A stretch of 64,000 nt of DNA from Saururus chinensis (lineage: Eukaryota > Streptophyta > Magnoliopsida > Piperales > Saururaceae): positions 40,155,644-40,219,643 of the forward strand of contig CP141142.1 of assembly GCA_035235625.1 (NCBI GenBank). Reading direction: 5' to 3'. Numbering within the stretch: position 1 is the stretch's first letter; every line of letters begins with the position of its first letter. The notes under the pieces are model-generated. The model was not told where the DNA came from. It saw only the letters and a program-made list of their open reading frames with translations, and searched no databases. This document shows, piece after piece, positions 12,430-25,410 of the stretch. Both the position numbers and the translations under genes were made by a program.

Positions 12430-13870
12430 GGTGTAATATTGCAACACTCAAAAGCCCCAATTTTGTTTACCCAATGGAGATTTTGAGTGGAAACATTAGT
12501 CAAGGCATTGGCAATCGTTTCCCCAACCTCAATGTTTCTAAGCGATCAGCTATGTGCAAGTACATTAACATTATAGTTATCAATATTTGGGTCACATCAT
12601 TATTATATTATGTCAATTGCCTATTTACCCCTTCAAGATAAAAGTGGATTACTTAGGGGTTGTGTTGTGTATTAAATTTGTGTAAGATTTTGTTGATTCC
12701 GCCTCAATTTCATCTTGAATTACCATGTCTGTGTGTTGAAAGTGTGCAGAATTAAAAATTCAACCTTAAAGTTAATTTCAAGCCGTTTTGAGACGGAATT
12801 ACCGAATCACCTCATGAGGTGATTCTGTCAATTTTGGCTCCCAACCCCCATTTTAAAAATTACATATTCTGTGATTTTACAATAGTTACCTCTCATATGG
12901 ATTTGAGCCTCGAGAAATATACCATATACATGGGGCCGACTTTAAAAGTTCAAAATTACCAACCTTTGTGGATCTTGTTTGATAGAACTTGTATTTAAGA
13001 GCGTAATAGTATAAAAAACGTGCATATCCGAGTTCAAGAGAGAGAGTAATACTAATTTGAAGTTTTAAAATTAGGCTTGATGCGACATTTGAATTAATTT
13101 TAAAAAAATTTATTACCACCCATAATTTACATTATGCGCCACTTTTCTTTTATAAAAAATCAAACACTCAAACAGCCCCTTAATATATAGTTGTTCTACT
13201 AACCAACATTTCCATGTTGGAACCACCTTCACGACACGGGTGACATTTTTCCTTATTTGCCCTCTAGGATAATTTTACAATTTCTCTTCTTACCTGAAAT
13301 TCATGTAAATCTCATCTATCAATTTTAGGATCACTTGTCAACTTTTACTTTAAACTTTTCTATCAATTTCTATCTTAATCTGGGTTTATGGTTTATGTGG
13401 ACACCTTGTTCAACATGTCCACCAGTTTGTGGACACATAAGTGGCATCAACATGTGTGTGGATGTGTCGACAAAACCTGAAATTGGCAAATAGCAATTTT
13501 TCTCTCCTTCGGCAGCTAGACAAGGATTTTGGTCATCTCTACTCATCCCTAAATTATCTTAAACACTCAGATGCATCCCAATAGTGACAACTAATATGAC
13601 CACTCGGCGCTCAAATTACGAGCATAAACTTGTGTTTGCTTGCATCTAGGAGTGTATTTTAGGCACTAAAAGTATAAGAAACTCGAAATTTATTAATAGG
13701 AAGCGACCAAACCTCAATTTCCTATGGTCTTTGTGCTTGCAATCATCGTCCTACAGTGTGTTCTTCTTGAATCTTTTGTACCCTGCAAAATTGGCGTTGA
13801 AATATACTCCAACTAGCTCTCTAGAGTTTTGGTCGCTCTTGGGGGTTAGGGTTATGTTTTGGAAACCTTA
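12430..13870. other. Intergenic, no supported gene
   Basis: The region holds short open frames only, with no splice-consistent exon chain and no recognised family. I see no terminal repeats or target duplications here. Confidence 0.5.
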
Positions 13871-13871
13871 G

Positions 13872-14848
13872 GGGTATGTTTGGATTGGTAGAAAGTGAAG
13901 GAAATGAAATGAATCTTTAAAAAATCTCTCAGATTCCATTGTTTGGTAGAATGGGGAAAGAGAAATTTGAGTGAAATTTGAGAGAAAATGGATGAAAATT
14001 TGGCCCTAAAAAGTTCCACTCATCAACCCATAGATTTTGGGAGAAAATTAACATACTAATGGCTTATGTCTCGCCGTCATCATTACTACTACAATTGTCA
14101 CTGGCCCTACCACCACTGCCACTACCTCTACCTCCACCATTACTGTCATCACCGCTACCACCATCACCACCATTATCGCCTCCACCATCACTACTGCTCC
14201 CACCGTCATTACCGTCATCGCTAGCAACACTACCCCTGCCACCGCTACTGTCACCGTCATCAACACTGCCATCACTGCCACATCCACCGCCTGCGCCACT
14301 GCCACCCTTGCCCCCTCCGCCACCCCTGCTACTGCCGCCGCTATTGCTACCACTATCGCCGCCACCACCACTACTACTGCAACCACCACTACCGTTGCCA
14401 CTATCACCGCCGCTACTACCACTACCATTACTTGCGCCACCACTACCACTTGCACCACTGCCACCCCTACCACAACTGTCGCCGCTACCACCACCACTAT
14501 CATTGTCACCACCGCTGCAACTACCACCACCTTCACTACCGCTGCTGCTACCCCTACTACTGCTATCGCCACTACCGCCACTACCCTCATCACCACTACC
14601 TCAGCCACCACCATCAGCACTGTTACCACCACCAATACCACGCTATTACCACCTCCATCACCATGGCTAACTCTACCACCACTACTACAATTGGTAGATT
14701 TAAGTTTCAATTTTCTTCAACATCGTTTGTGCAACCAAACTGTATAAATTTTTTAGGAATCTCCTAGTTTCTCTTTCACCTAGATTCATTTTCTCTTTCT
14801 CTTTCCCTTTCTCCCGATTTCCACCAATCAAAACAGACCATAGATGTG
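13872..14848. mobile_element. Inverted-repeat element with trinucleotide core
   Basis: The left flank (GTATGTTTGGATTGG, GAAATGAATCT, CAGATTCC) is repeated in inverse orientation on the right (read inward: GGTCTGTTTTGATTGG, AAATGAATCT, GGAGATTCC). The arms are about 100 bases and enclose the trinucleotide array at 14065-14690. The structure resembles a MITE or foldback element. I found no clear target duplication. Confidence 0.55.
14065..14690. repeat. Imperfect (CCN/CAY)n trinucleotide array
   Basis: About 625 bases of interrupted triplets, mostly CCA, CCG, CTA, CTG and TCA in changing order. The period of three keeps several frames open on both strands, giving Pro/Leu-rich, His/Tyr-rich and Val/Ala-rich translations. 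None has a start context, domain or splice structure, so I treat it as a microsatellite rather than a gene. Confidence 0.85.
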
Positions 14849-14849
14849 T

Positions 14850-16540
14850 TTGTATAAGAGAAACCCTATGCATGGAAATAAGTCCATATGGTGGTTCTAT
14901 TGACACCTTGATGGATGTATCTACTAGCTAGCCAACATAGAATTGGCATATGTCGACAAGTTCCTCTACATGTCCATGGACATGTTTACAAACCTCCTTT
15001 TCCCAAAGTTTTGATAGGAATATCTCCTTTTCTCAAGTTAGATTTGCAAGTTCTTGTTATTGCTAGAAAGCCCTCGACAAGCTCTAGTCAACGATAACCT
15101 CACCAAATATGCTTTCCTTAAGAATGCTGATATTCCTACTTCACTTTTTATCGAATAAAACTTTACACAAAATTTTAATTGGACATAGGTCTCACTTGAC
15201 AATAGGGGTTTCCCTTTTCACTTACCAATTAAAACCTAGTAGAAGGTTTTGTTGGACAAAAAGTGTAGTAGGAAAATTATTATACTTTCTCTACCTTTTC
15301 TCAAGTGAGATTTACTCACACATCACTTCCCAAGGTCGCAACTTCCGCCCTTGGCATCCATTTTGTCACATTCTTGAGCTTGTGATGTTTGCCTTCAAGA
15401 ACTCCACTTGTAACACTATAGCAATCTTCCTAGTTTAGGAGCTTATAATGGATCCACCTAGTGCCCCAAGGTTATCATGGCCCAAAAATTTTAAAGTATA
15501 TTTTAAAAATGTGGCAGTTATAAGTGGCAATGCATACAAATAGATATCACACAATTAGAGCGACACGAGTGGGATTAGGCAAAAAGGAAAGGGTGGCATA
15601 CACAAAGAGTAAGTGGAGGAAGAAGAATCAAGTGATGGAGGATAAAAGGGGAGTATGAAGACAAAACGTAACACCCAAAATATTCACTTGATTTATTTAA
15701 ACTTTGGGTGTGAAAATTTAAGCATTGAGTTAACACGTACCACAATAGAAGCACCAACTTTAACCCGTGATCTTTAGTAATAGTTCACTGAACTTTTCCA
15801 ATTTATCCGAGAGAATGGTGGGTAAGAAATTAACTCGATCAAATGGGCAAAGCAAAACCTTAGTACACTTGATTGAGAGTATGAGAAGGGGAAAATAAAA
15901 TAAGGGCATTGACATATAAAGATAAACAAAAGTTAACTAATTCTAAAAAATTACAACAACCACTTTACTTATCATAAAGCGTCATTATTGTCAGTTGTGG
16001 TTGAAAAAGACAAAAATACCCACCCTTGGTGAAGCCTAGTCACTCTCATCCTCCGTCAACTTCGAATTAAACCTCCAATATTTTCTCGTCCTTTCTGCGA
16101 CAATTTGCTCCTCCGTCTTCTGGAGATTCTCTCTTTCATCCTCCAGTGATTCTCTCATCTTTCTTCTAGCGTATTTCTTTCCCATATTCCACTACCATTG
16201 TTCGACAGCTGTCTAACAATCTTTGCCCTAGAATTCATTCTTAGTTAGTTCATAGCTTGAATTCATTCTTAGTTAGTTCATAGCTTGCTTCTTCTGAGGT
16301 AATCTCCCATTACTATTTATAATCTAGCAAGTATGCCACAAAATTTTTTGCACATTTCTTCCATTACTACATTACAATGGAGAGGTGGAGAGGTCTTTCT
16401 CTTTTGCTTTAGGGGAATGTTAACATATGTCTATGTAAGATTTTTATTTTTTTATTATGGACAATTATGTTATTTTCATATCTCTCCGTCTTTCTCTTTT
16501 TCTTTTGGGGAATGTTTTCATATCTGGTTGCTTTTGATAA
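14850..16540. other. Intergenic, no supported gene
   Basis: Short, mutually inconsistent open frames and AT-rich sequence. A 26-base direct duplication (GAATTCATTCTTAGTTAGTT) is present near 16231-16285. No gene family or complete element could be recognised. Confidence 0.45.
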
Positions 16541-16544
16541 TATA

Positions 16545-16925
16545 AAGGTTAGCGATGGATGGCTGTTCGTTTCTTTATTAGGGGCCAGAAGTTCATATCG
16601 ACCTAACCCTTGCAACTGCATAAAGCTGGGTGGACTCATAGCCAACTTGCAGTTGAGTGTAAGTGCATTACTTACTGAATTTGCTTTGACTGGAGATAGC
16701 AAATTTGCACTTGAAGGGGGGGAAAAGCTGTTGGCCGAACTTGCAGCTTCCTGCCTGATTCTTGAATAAATATTGGACCTGCATGACCTCAAAATATAAC
16801 AACAATAATGGATGGACAATAATAAAATGAAATAAATTTTCAAATTCATAAAAATACAAATATCTAACTCGTATAGATTGTAGAAAAATTTATCGTTGAA
16901 TTCATTGGCAGCAAGCATATTGAGT
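16545..16925 (-). pseudogene. Decayed copy of NUDT9 exon 8 and flanking intron
   Basis: This stretch aligns over its whole length with 2170-2530, which is exon 8 of the NUDT9-like gene plus flanking intron, in the same orientation. Shared blocks include GATGGATGGCTGTTC, ACTGCATAAAG, GTGGACTCATAGCC, GCTGTTGGCCGAAC, ATAAATAT and TTCAAATTCATAA. In the exon-8 frame the copy has length changes and loses the VRPTAFFFL block after VRPTAF, so it cannot encode the Nudix segment. The co-duplicated intron shows a DNA-level duplication, not a retrocopy. It lies just downstream of the ankyrin gene. Confidence 0.8.
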
Positions 16926-17306
16926 CCGACTTACTGTGTCGATTCTTTTTATACCACAAAACAAACAGCACTGGTTTTTCCATCATCTCGGATACCATTG
17001 AAAAACAAAAGATCAACCAAGCCAATTTTACCTTCAGCAAAATGATTACTAATTGAAAGCATATCCAAGTTGCCTTGTGCTCTAGGTGAGACAGATGTCA
17101 TGATCCCAGTCAATTTAAAAGGTCTTACGGGGCAGTGTAAGCAATTTCGTTGTAGTTGCAACATACAATCGTCAAAACCTCCCCAGGCATCCAAGGGCCT
17201 CGTTTTTTGTTATATATATATGTACATGCAATAGTAAGTAGAACAACATAGTTACAACAAAAACCGCTTCTGCAGAAGACCAAATGAGATTTGGGCTTGA
17301 CTGCTA

Positions 17307-20300
17307 TTAAATTATGTAAATTGGGTTTATCTCTGAATCAGAAAATTCTGCGTAATGATTCCATGAGTTAGAGCCACTCCTCCTTGATGACTTCTCCCTC
17401 TTTCTCAGTTTCCTGGTCCGTCTAGACTTAAGAAAATAGTAGGTCATAGTGCCGAGCACACTAGCCATTACTACTCCCCCAATACAAGTAACCAATATAG
17501 CTGCCCACCGGTGATGTCGGCCAACAACAATATAAGCGGAGGCAATAAATGCCACAGAGGTGCATACTGAGGCCAACCACATCAATTTGTTAATAACTTC
17601 TATAACACTTCTCTCTGTTTTAGTCTCCCCTCTAACCAACGTAATTTGGACCACCACGACAGCCAAAGAAGTGAAAAGAGCAACTGCATTGAATAGAAAG
17701 AAAATTTTGAAGGAAGTTCTACCAACCATCACGGCAACACCTGAATCTTCATCTCCACCAGGCAAGGTAAAAATAGCGGCAAAAGCCACTGTGGCAAACA
17801 AAACTGCAACCACTGTAACAGAGTTGGTGGCATTATTGATCCCTTCTCGGTGAAGCTTACGAAGCTCCTTGGCAATTCCATAAACATTCTTGTTTGTTTT
17901 TCGGGTTTGCTCGAGCTGGGTGTGGACATCCTTCTTGATTTCCGTTACAGTTTTTCTTAGCTCGTCCCTTGGTTGATTGAGTTCATTAGCTCTTATGGCA
18001 CCACAACGTATCAGGCATTCTTTTATCTCTTGGGCTTCCTCTGAAAGAGGCAGTCCCTCGGCTATGTCCAAAGCTGTTTTGTGGTCTCTGTTAAGCGCAT
18101 TCGCGTTGGTATCAGGAAGGGATAGGAGTGCATTTACAATCTGCCATTGAACAAAGGATATATAGTTAATACGCCATCAACTGATGTCCTTAATTAAGGT
18201 GCAACATGTAGAATACAATAAGAAATTTTTATTCAGATATCAGTAGAGCAAATTTGTAATACAGGTTGTTTGATATTCACCAAGTTCCTACTTTGAGGAA
18301 AAGAACTGACCACTAGCCAAAGAATTTTCAGATTAAAACACAATAGATTTAAATTTTCAGATAATCAACACCTTCTTTCGCCATCAACTGCTAACCCTGC
18401 TTCAGTTACAATTTGCGGTACAAAATAAGGATTTCTTCATGAACAACACCGTAAACATCAATCCATGTTGCATGATATATATGAAATCCCCACTTTGAGT
18501 GAAAGAATAAACCACTATCCTTCTTGTTCACAATACAAAAATTCCAAAAGAAATAAAAAAGAATTTTCAGATGAAAACACAAGCAATGACCAAATGGATT
18601 TTGTATAAGTTGCTCGAATGAAGAAACGAGATCCACAACAATGACCCATTAACATGAAATTTTCAGAGTCTTTACCCAGACAGTGCAGATTAGCTCAGCT
18701 AAAGCCAACAACTATGAAACAACATATGCAATTCTTTATTACATCATACGCTGATGGGGCAGACAAAAGCAGATCACTTTATCAAAATGGTCCAAGTTCA
18801 GAGATTCTTTAAGATGCAATACAGAGATGCAAGCCAGAGATTGCTTTCCACTCTCCTAATGACCAACAAAACAATGCATTCGATGTTTTATTATTAAGAA
18901 CAGACTATAAACAACCAAGTCTAATATTTGAGATGAAAAGTTTTAAAAATTTCCTTAGATATGTATCAGTTCAGTTAAACAAATTTTAAACAAATCCTTT
19001 TTAAAATAAGAAGTCTGAGTCAAGAGACTTAAGAAAATGCAAGATATATAAACAATACCACAAAACTAAGCCACAAAACTTATTACACAGTACCTCTGAT
19101 CGCTTTTTCCTTGTGGCTACATGCAAAGCAGTGTTTCCAAACTTGTCAGGTAGCATTACTATTGCAGCATCTGCATCAAGAAGTGATTTTACCACTTCAC
19201 AAGAGGTTCCTTTTACAGCCATATGTAAGGCAGTCTGTCCTTTTTTATCTTTTATGCGCGCCAATTGTGGATCCTTGTCAAGTAACGCATTAACAATTTC
19301 TACATGACCTTGCCGTGCAGACAAATGGAGTGCATTTTTTCCATTGGTCCTAGCAATCCCTAGTAAGCTTGAATCCCTTAATAATAATTCTTTCACCACC
19401 TCAGTGTGACCCCTAGTTGCCGCAGAAACAAGGGGAGTTGCATTTGATTGGCCCAGTGTTTTGCTTAGTCCAATGTCAAAATCCAAAAGTACCTGCACAA
19501 TAGCTGTATAAAACATACCAGAATATCATTAACTCAGCCTGATACTTCTTCTCCAAATCTTTTTCAACTACTTTTATCTTTCTTGTAAAGTTTATGCTGA
19601 TCCACTACCAGCAGGAGAAAGTTGTATTGATAATGCAACAAAATCATAGAAGATAATAGCATGAATTTCAAGACCCAGTGCTTCCATGCCATAAGAGTCA
19701 AGACTAACAATTGGATTAGATAAACAATATCAGCAACTCAATAGAATTCGTCCAATATGTAACAGCTCTAAGTTAGATATAAGTCTCTTGTCTTCCTCCA
19801 AAACAGTTCTGTTTTTCTCTTAACAAACATTACCTTAATACTGCTCACCAATTTACACCCACTAATTCTCCATTCCATCAAGTTATATACATTCAAAATT
19901 TCAAAGCTAACAGTGAAATACACATACTTTTTTATTATTAAAGTACAATTTTTTTATTTGATGGTCATGTAACAATTGCCCACAACAAACTCATCACTTA
20001 AAACTTTAAACGTGCCAAATGGAGCATTATAATATAATAACGAAAATCAACATGAAAAGCTGTTTCCAATGTAATCTCAACAGCCACATCAAATGAAATA
20101 TACAACCGATTTCAACACCATAAGTCAAGTTCAACACTGCTCATTACTGTCAACCACCAAACTATTGAAAGCCATTTGCGACAACAGTGTGGTTCACTGA
20201 TCTGCCAATATCATCGCTATAATATACCAAATCACGACAATTCCGATACTCTACTTTCGATCATGTAGTACTTAAAATAGCATACACAGTACACACTGTA

Positions 20301-21076
20301 AGATTTACCTTAAGCAATAATTCCATCCATTAAGGACCCCAATTTTATTACTAAGTTGAAGCACAGTCTGATGTACTAAATAATTGTTGAATCACAATCA
20401 CCAGAAAAGAGTCACCACAAAATCAATATAGACAATAAATTCTTCTTTTTCTCAACTTCGATACATCGCCTTAGTCCACATTGTAATGACAAAAAAATGA
20501 TAAGGAACGCAAACAACTCAGAAGAGAAATTGATAGCTCACCATGGTGACCCTGGCTGGCCGCCCGATGAAGAGCATCGAACCCGGCCAGGTTCTTCCTC
20601 ATAACGCAATCCTTGCTCGAGTACTTGAGCAGCTCCTTCACCACGTCCAGGTGCCCCTTCTCCGCGGCCATGAACAACGCCGTCTCCCCCAGCTCGTTGA
20701 CCTCGTTGACAACGGAAGCCTGGATCTCGGCAACCTCCGCGTCGAACTCGGCACCGCTCAAGGTTCCCACCATCTGCGCGTCAATCTCGCCGAGGATCTG
20801 CTTGACGGCCGCGAGGTCTCCCCTCTGCGCCGCCAGGTGGAGGTCGGTGTCGTTGTGACGCCCGGTCACCTGCTTCACGTACTTCTTCTTCCCGGACGAC
20901 TGGTCCATCCGCTTACCGGAATTGGACAGGACCAGCGCCGGGGCTGCGGAAGAGGGCGAGGGGGTGGCGGTGGAGGGAGAGGGGACCGAGGAGGGGGAGA
21001 GGAGGCACGGTGGGGGATTGATAGGCGCGAGAGCAGGATTAGAATTGGGTCTTACCGAACCCATTTCGAGATCCAT
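17307..21076 (-). CDS. Ankyrin-repeat/PGG-domain membrane protein (ITN1-like)
   Basis: Three exons join in frame: 21076-20542, 19503-19094 and 18140-17307, giving 592 residues. The start is ATG at 21076; a second ATG is 12 bases downstream. Residues 1-70 are Pro/Ser-rich and probably disordered. Ankyrin repeats cover about 78-340 (motifs such as GETALFMAAEKGHLDVVKEL, KNALHLSARQGHVEIV and QTALHMAVKG). A PGG domain follows (NATNSVTVVAVLFATVAFAA, TLPGG at about 440), with four membrane segments near 422-440, 456-483, 494-520 and 526-551 and a basic C-tail. Arabidopsis ITN1 and relatives are plasma-membrane proteins in salt, ABA and ROS responses; that role is by family only. Exon 1 is strikingly GC-rich compared with the introns. 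Both introns are GT-AG (about 0.95-1.04 kb). Confidence 0.92.
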
Positions 21077-21379
21077 TGATCAGCTCCGTAAAAAAGCTAT
21101 AACTTTTGCGACGAAAATCGCGGCGAAAAACGGAAGAGAGGAACTGCGGGGCCGGGATTCAGACGCAGGCGTCTCGATCAGCGTCGGAATACATGTCTCC
21201 GATCGGCGGGAGGATCGGGAGCCTCATGAATCCATTTCCGAATTCCGACCAAGCGAGAAGTGGGTGGGGGAGAGGAGGAAAAGGTGTCAGGGGCAGGAAG
21301 GTAAATTCCTTACAGAAGCCGCCGGGCCCACTCCCACTCTGAACCAATGAGGATTTTATGAAGAAAAAAAACTCAACCA

Positions 21380-24300
21380 ACGAGTAAGTGGGTTGTTCGC
21401 GTGCTAATTCTCGAGTTCAGGCGTGTGGAGGCCGTCAGATCAGGTGGGGCCTAGTTAATCTGACGGCTTTTACGCAAAATTAGCATGCAATTTTGGGTAC
21501 GCGTTATCTCATTTATCTTTCCAGAATGACGCGGGGTCAATGACGCAAATCTTCTAAAATCTCTTATTAAGGTACCGACATCTAAAAATCTTATACTTCA
21601 TTTAAGAAAATTTTATTCATCCAAAATACCCAAAGCACGATAAATTTTTCGCCCCATATTTTATCCGCCTCACCCCAATTAGCTACCTACCCGCCCGGAA
21701 GAAAGACACACCCCCAAACTCAATTTAATTTTTTTATAAATATTATTATATGGGTTCTAAGCAGGGGGGCACCTCCGGCAAAACCCTACCTTATGAAATA
21801 GGGACTCTTCTACATCCCTGTCTGTCTGCCCCCAACTAAAAAACCTCCAAAAATATTATTATATAGGTTTTGGAGGAGCACCCCCTGTACACAATCAAAC
21901 AAAGATTTTTTTGTACCAAAAATCTCTAAAAACATAATTGTCTAGGTCCTAGCACAAAAACCTTGCACAAACAGATAAGGAGATCCCCCCACTAAAAAAA
22001 CTCTAAAAATATTACTCTGGCTACTTTGGTACCTTCATCAACTTAAGTTAGTATGAGAATAAATTATATATTCTATTGTTGATTATGCTACTTTAGTATT
22101 TTTAATATGTTTAACTTTATTAAATATGTGCACATATATATCTAAGGTTAATTTAATAAATTTATATTTCATGCATGTCTTAGTACATATAATCTTATAT
22201 ATTGAATTATATCTTACATAAGATAATATGATTACTTAGGTGTGTATATGTAGCCATGTTTATATTTCATTGCATCATAAAATAATTTGTAAACTATAAA
22301 TTAATCATAGTTAGTTGAGGTTTCTATAGTTGTTAGATTAGTTACATATGAGGTTTATTGAATTAGTTTTACTTTTAAAAGTGCGAAGTTTTATGTCCAA
22401 TGGATGGAATTTTACGTTTGAAATGATGGGTTTATTCCTCCCCCTGGTTGAGATTATTGAGACTATTTATTTATTTAGACTTATGAAGTTTGCTCTAGGC
22501 TAATCATGACCATTGTGCATTGGCGTGACTAAGGATTTTTGGTATATTTTAGTATTTGGGATACGAGGTGACATGTAACAGGCGACTAACAAATTTTTGA
22601 TTTGTTGCACTCTTTTATTATCTTGCGATGACTTTTGATATTCATTTACTCCGAATTGTGGTGTAAGACTCTTATGATGAAAATGTTGAGATTTATTTGC
22701 ATAGGTTTTTGTGTAAAGACTTTACTTTGAATGAGCTTATTTGTTAAGGTGTAATGCAAAGTATTTTCAAAGCCTTACTGAGTTTATATTTATCCTTTCT
22801 TATTTGTGTGAATTCTTTGGGATTTTCTGTGTGATGGTGTCACGCAGGTGCTTAAGACAACTTGTTTTTTTAACATAACAAGGGGGATTACTATTTACTA
22901 AAGGAAAATTATAGGAAATAAATGAAGATACATTATGAAACTTCATATTACTTAATAGTGTTTCATGTCTAGTAGGTAGTTTCTTTTGTTTAGTTTGAAG
23001 TATGTTTATGTCATTGCACTGTAACTCTAGTAAGTGGATATTTAATCATAATTATGATAAAAGTAGTTCAATTTCATTTTTATATTATTCTTCGGGTTGT
23101 TTTTAAGTAAAATGATGGCTCAACTATACAATTTCAATATAATCTAGGGTAAAGTTAAGAATTATTGCGTCTTCTAGCCGGTTTTAGGTAGGGGTGACAA
23201 GATACATAGAAAAGAATTAGACAATTTTAAGTTACTGACATCAATAAATTAGGGTGGGCTTGATAGAATTTGAGGTATAAAACTTCCTATTTATACCCAA
23301 AAAGGAAAAAATGTAGTATTTTTTTTATTGTCCAGCCCTTCATGTGTTACTCACTATTTTGATATCAGTCACCCCAACATCCCTTTAACTCATGCTTTCC
23401 CTTCCAAGAAAAAATGGGTAGAAGGCTCACTAAATTTGTGAAAACCATAAGGGGGCACTAAATTTCTTCTTAGTGCCCACCTAAGAAGAAATATTTAAAT
23501 TCAATTGGCCTGCGACGCCATGGCCACCCTACCCCCTGGTTTCCTCTCCTCTATGCTTCCCCTTCTTCTTCATCGTCAGTGATTTTTTCGTCTTCTTATG
23601 TAGTCAATGCCCAAACACTGCTAGAGCCGAAGCCAGGGAGACTAGAGCTAGGCTCGCAATGGCTATAGGGAGACCCATGCTAACTAGATCTAACCTAGCT
23701 TGGCTTGGCTTTGGTCACCACAGTAGGCAGGCATGGATGGTGCAAGCTAGATCTAGTCTGCACCTAGTTTGGTCGCAAGCCCCTGGATTGGGCTAGCCTG
23801 GCTTGGTGAGACCAAGTCCAGGCTGGATCTAACCAGCACTTGGTCTTGTAGTGGGAGCGACTATCACCCTTTTAGCTTGTGGCATGATAACTCCTTTGTG
23901 TCGCTAGCAGTGAAGAAGAAGGAAGAAGAATATTTATTTAAACTATTTCTAGGGTGGGGAGGGATATGCATTAGTAATTTTTAAAATTTTATTTGCATGT
24001 ACAAACAGTGTGTCATTGTGTATATGTTGGGGGCAATAAGAGCATTTTATTCTATATTGATTTAGCCAGGTACTTAAGAAAGGATCTCATAAACTTATTT
24101 TCCATTCTATTAACTATTTCTCAAATTTTTTTACGAGATGAAGAGATTAAAATGAAATAAGCATCTCTTTTCAAAGTGTGTAACATTGTTCGGTCAATTT
24201 TGTCTGCATTGGGTGGGGATACTATGCACCGTCATTAAATACTTTTTTTTCCTATATTAATTGTTTACATTTTAAAAATAATAACATTTAAAAAAATTAA

Positions 24301-24630
24301 TTTATTAACTTTCTACTCTATTCACTAATCTTTTACTTTAACCACTAATTAGTAAGAGAAAAATAGCACCAAGTAAGACAATATATATATATATATATAT
24401 ATAATCTCGATAATTAATAATATGAAACATAAACACAACATTGACGAATACTAATACTAAGGTGCTTAGTGCATTTAGGACATTTTTAACCAAATCAGAG
24501 CCCTTTTAATGTAGTTTTTAAGGGACTGAGATAGGCTTTGATGACACCCACAACCAATGGAGAGAGTGCCCAATCAACTGTCACCAATGGTAGAAACACA
24601 TATAAAGGCGGACCCAAATTTTACGTAATT
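21380..24630. other. Intergenic, no supported gene
   Basis: AT-rich sequence with a (TA)n run at 24381-24403 and scattered short frames. A partly GC-rich stretch near 23500-23900 (AGCTAGGCTCG-type words) has no start, splice or domain evidence. I see no complete transposon. Confidence 0.5.
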
Positions 24631-24635
24631 TCAAA

Positions 24636-24836
24636 TACTCTCTCCATCCAATATTAATAGTTATATTTAAAAAAATAATAATATTTATTGAATGGTGAAA
24701 CCAATATCTAAGAAAAGGGAGAATTGAGCTATAATACTCTTTTTTAAGTACCCAACTACTTAAATTGAGTAAAATAAAGCTTTTAATATAGAACAAACTT
24801 TTTTACTGAATAGAGCTCTTAACATGGGATGGAGTA
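24636..24836. mobile_element. Stowaway-like MITE with TA target duplication
   Basis: It begins TACTCTCTCCATCCAATATT and ends ATGGGATGGAGTA. The ends are inverted repeats of the CTCCCTCCGTCCCA type flanked by TA, the usual Stowaway target. The interior is AT-rich with TTAAGTACCCAACTACTTAA and is non-coding. Confidence 0.75.
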
Positions 24837-25199
24837 ACAGAGGGACTATTTTCCCGATGGTGGCTCATTGGGTTCTGACTTATCATTAACTATGGGTGTC
24901 GTCAAGAGTATATCCAAATCAGTTTTCAAGATATATGCAGTATTATGTAGCGTGAAACACCCGGCTTTGTGAAACACCACCCCTCGGATTTCATCCAAAG
25001 ATAAAACATAGTTGTATTTTCATTCGATTAATAAGTGATAAACCCTCCCCTTAAAATGATCTTTAAAAGCAACTTATTTTGTAAGATTGTTTTAACAAAT
25101 TACCCTTGTTAATAGCTCTATTTAATTTTTTAAATTTAATTAAAATTAATTTATATTTTAGTTAATTTTGAAAAACCAAATGAAACTATAAATGTAGGA

Positions 25200-25410
25200 A
25201 AGAGGAAATATATCATATGCACCAAACTTTTCTTTATCTCTTAAAGAAACTAGATAATATTTAAAGAACTAGCTCTCTATTTAATTACTTAAATAAATAA
25301 ATGTTTAATATATCATAAACACAAAAATTTTCTTTATCTCTTAAAGAAACTAGAGAATGTTTAAAGAACTAGCTCTCTATTTAATTACTTATATAAATGA
25401 ATGTTTAATT
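25200..25410. repeat. 100-bp direct tandem duplication
   Basis: CTTTATCTCTTAAAGAAACT occurs at 25232 and again at 25332. Following words (AAAGAACTAGCTCTCTATTT) repeat at the same 100-base spacing. A third, weaker unit lies near 25460-25560. Non-coding and AT-rich. Nothing further is supported up to 28077. Confidence 0.7.

Noticed and set aside
11916-12436. Repeat protein of 29-residue units on the minus strand
   Set aside because: Explained by the 87-bp minisatellite period; no start context or domain. Kept as a low-interest finding only.
14048-14767. Long open frames on both strands (Pro/Leu-rich, Val/Ala-rich, His/Tyr-rich)
   Set aside because: They all arise from the trinucleotide array, whose period of three keeps every frame open. 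No domain, splice or start evidence.
20543-21350. Plus-strand frames opposite the first ankyrin exon
   Set aside because: Shadow frames caused by GC-rich coding sequence on the other strand.
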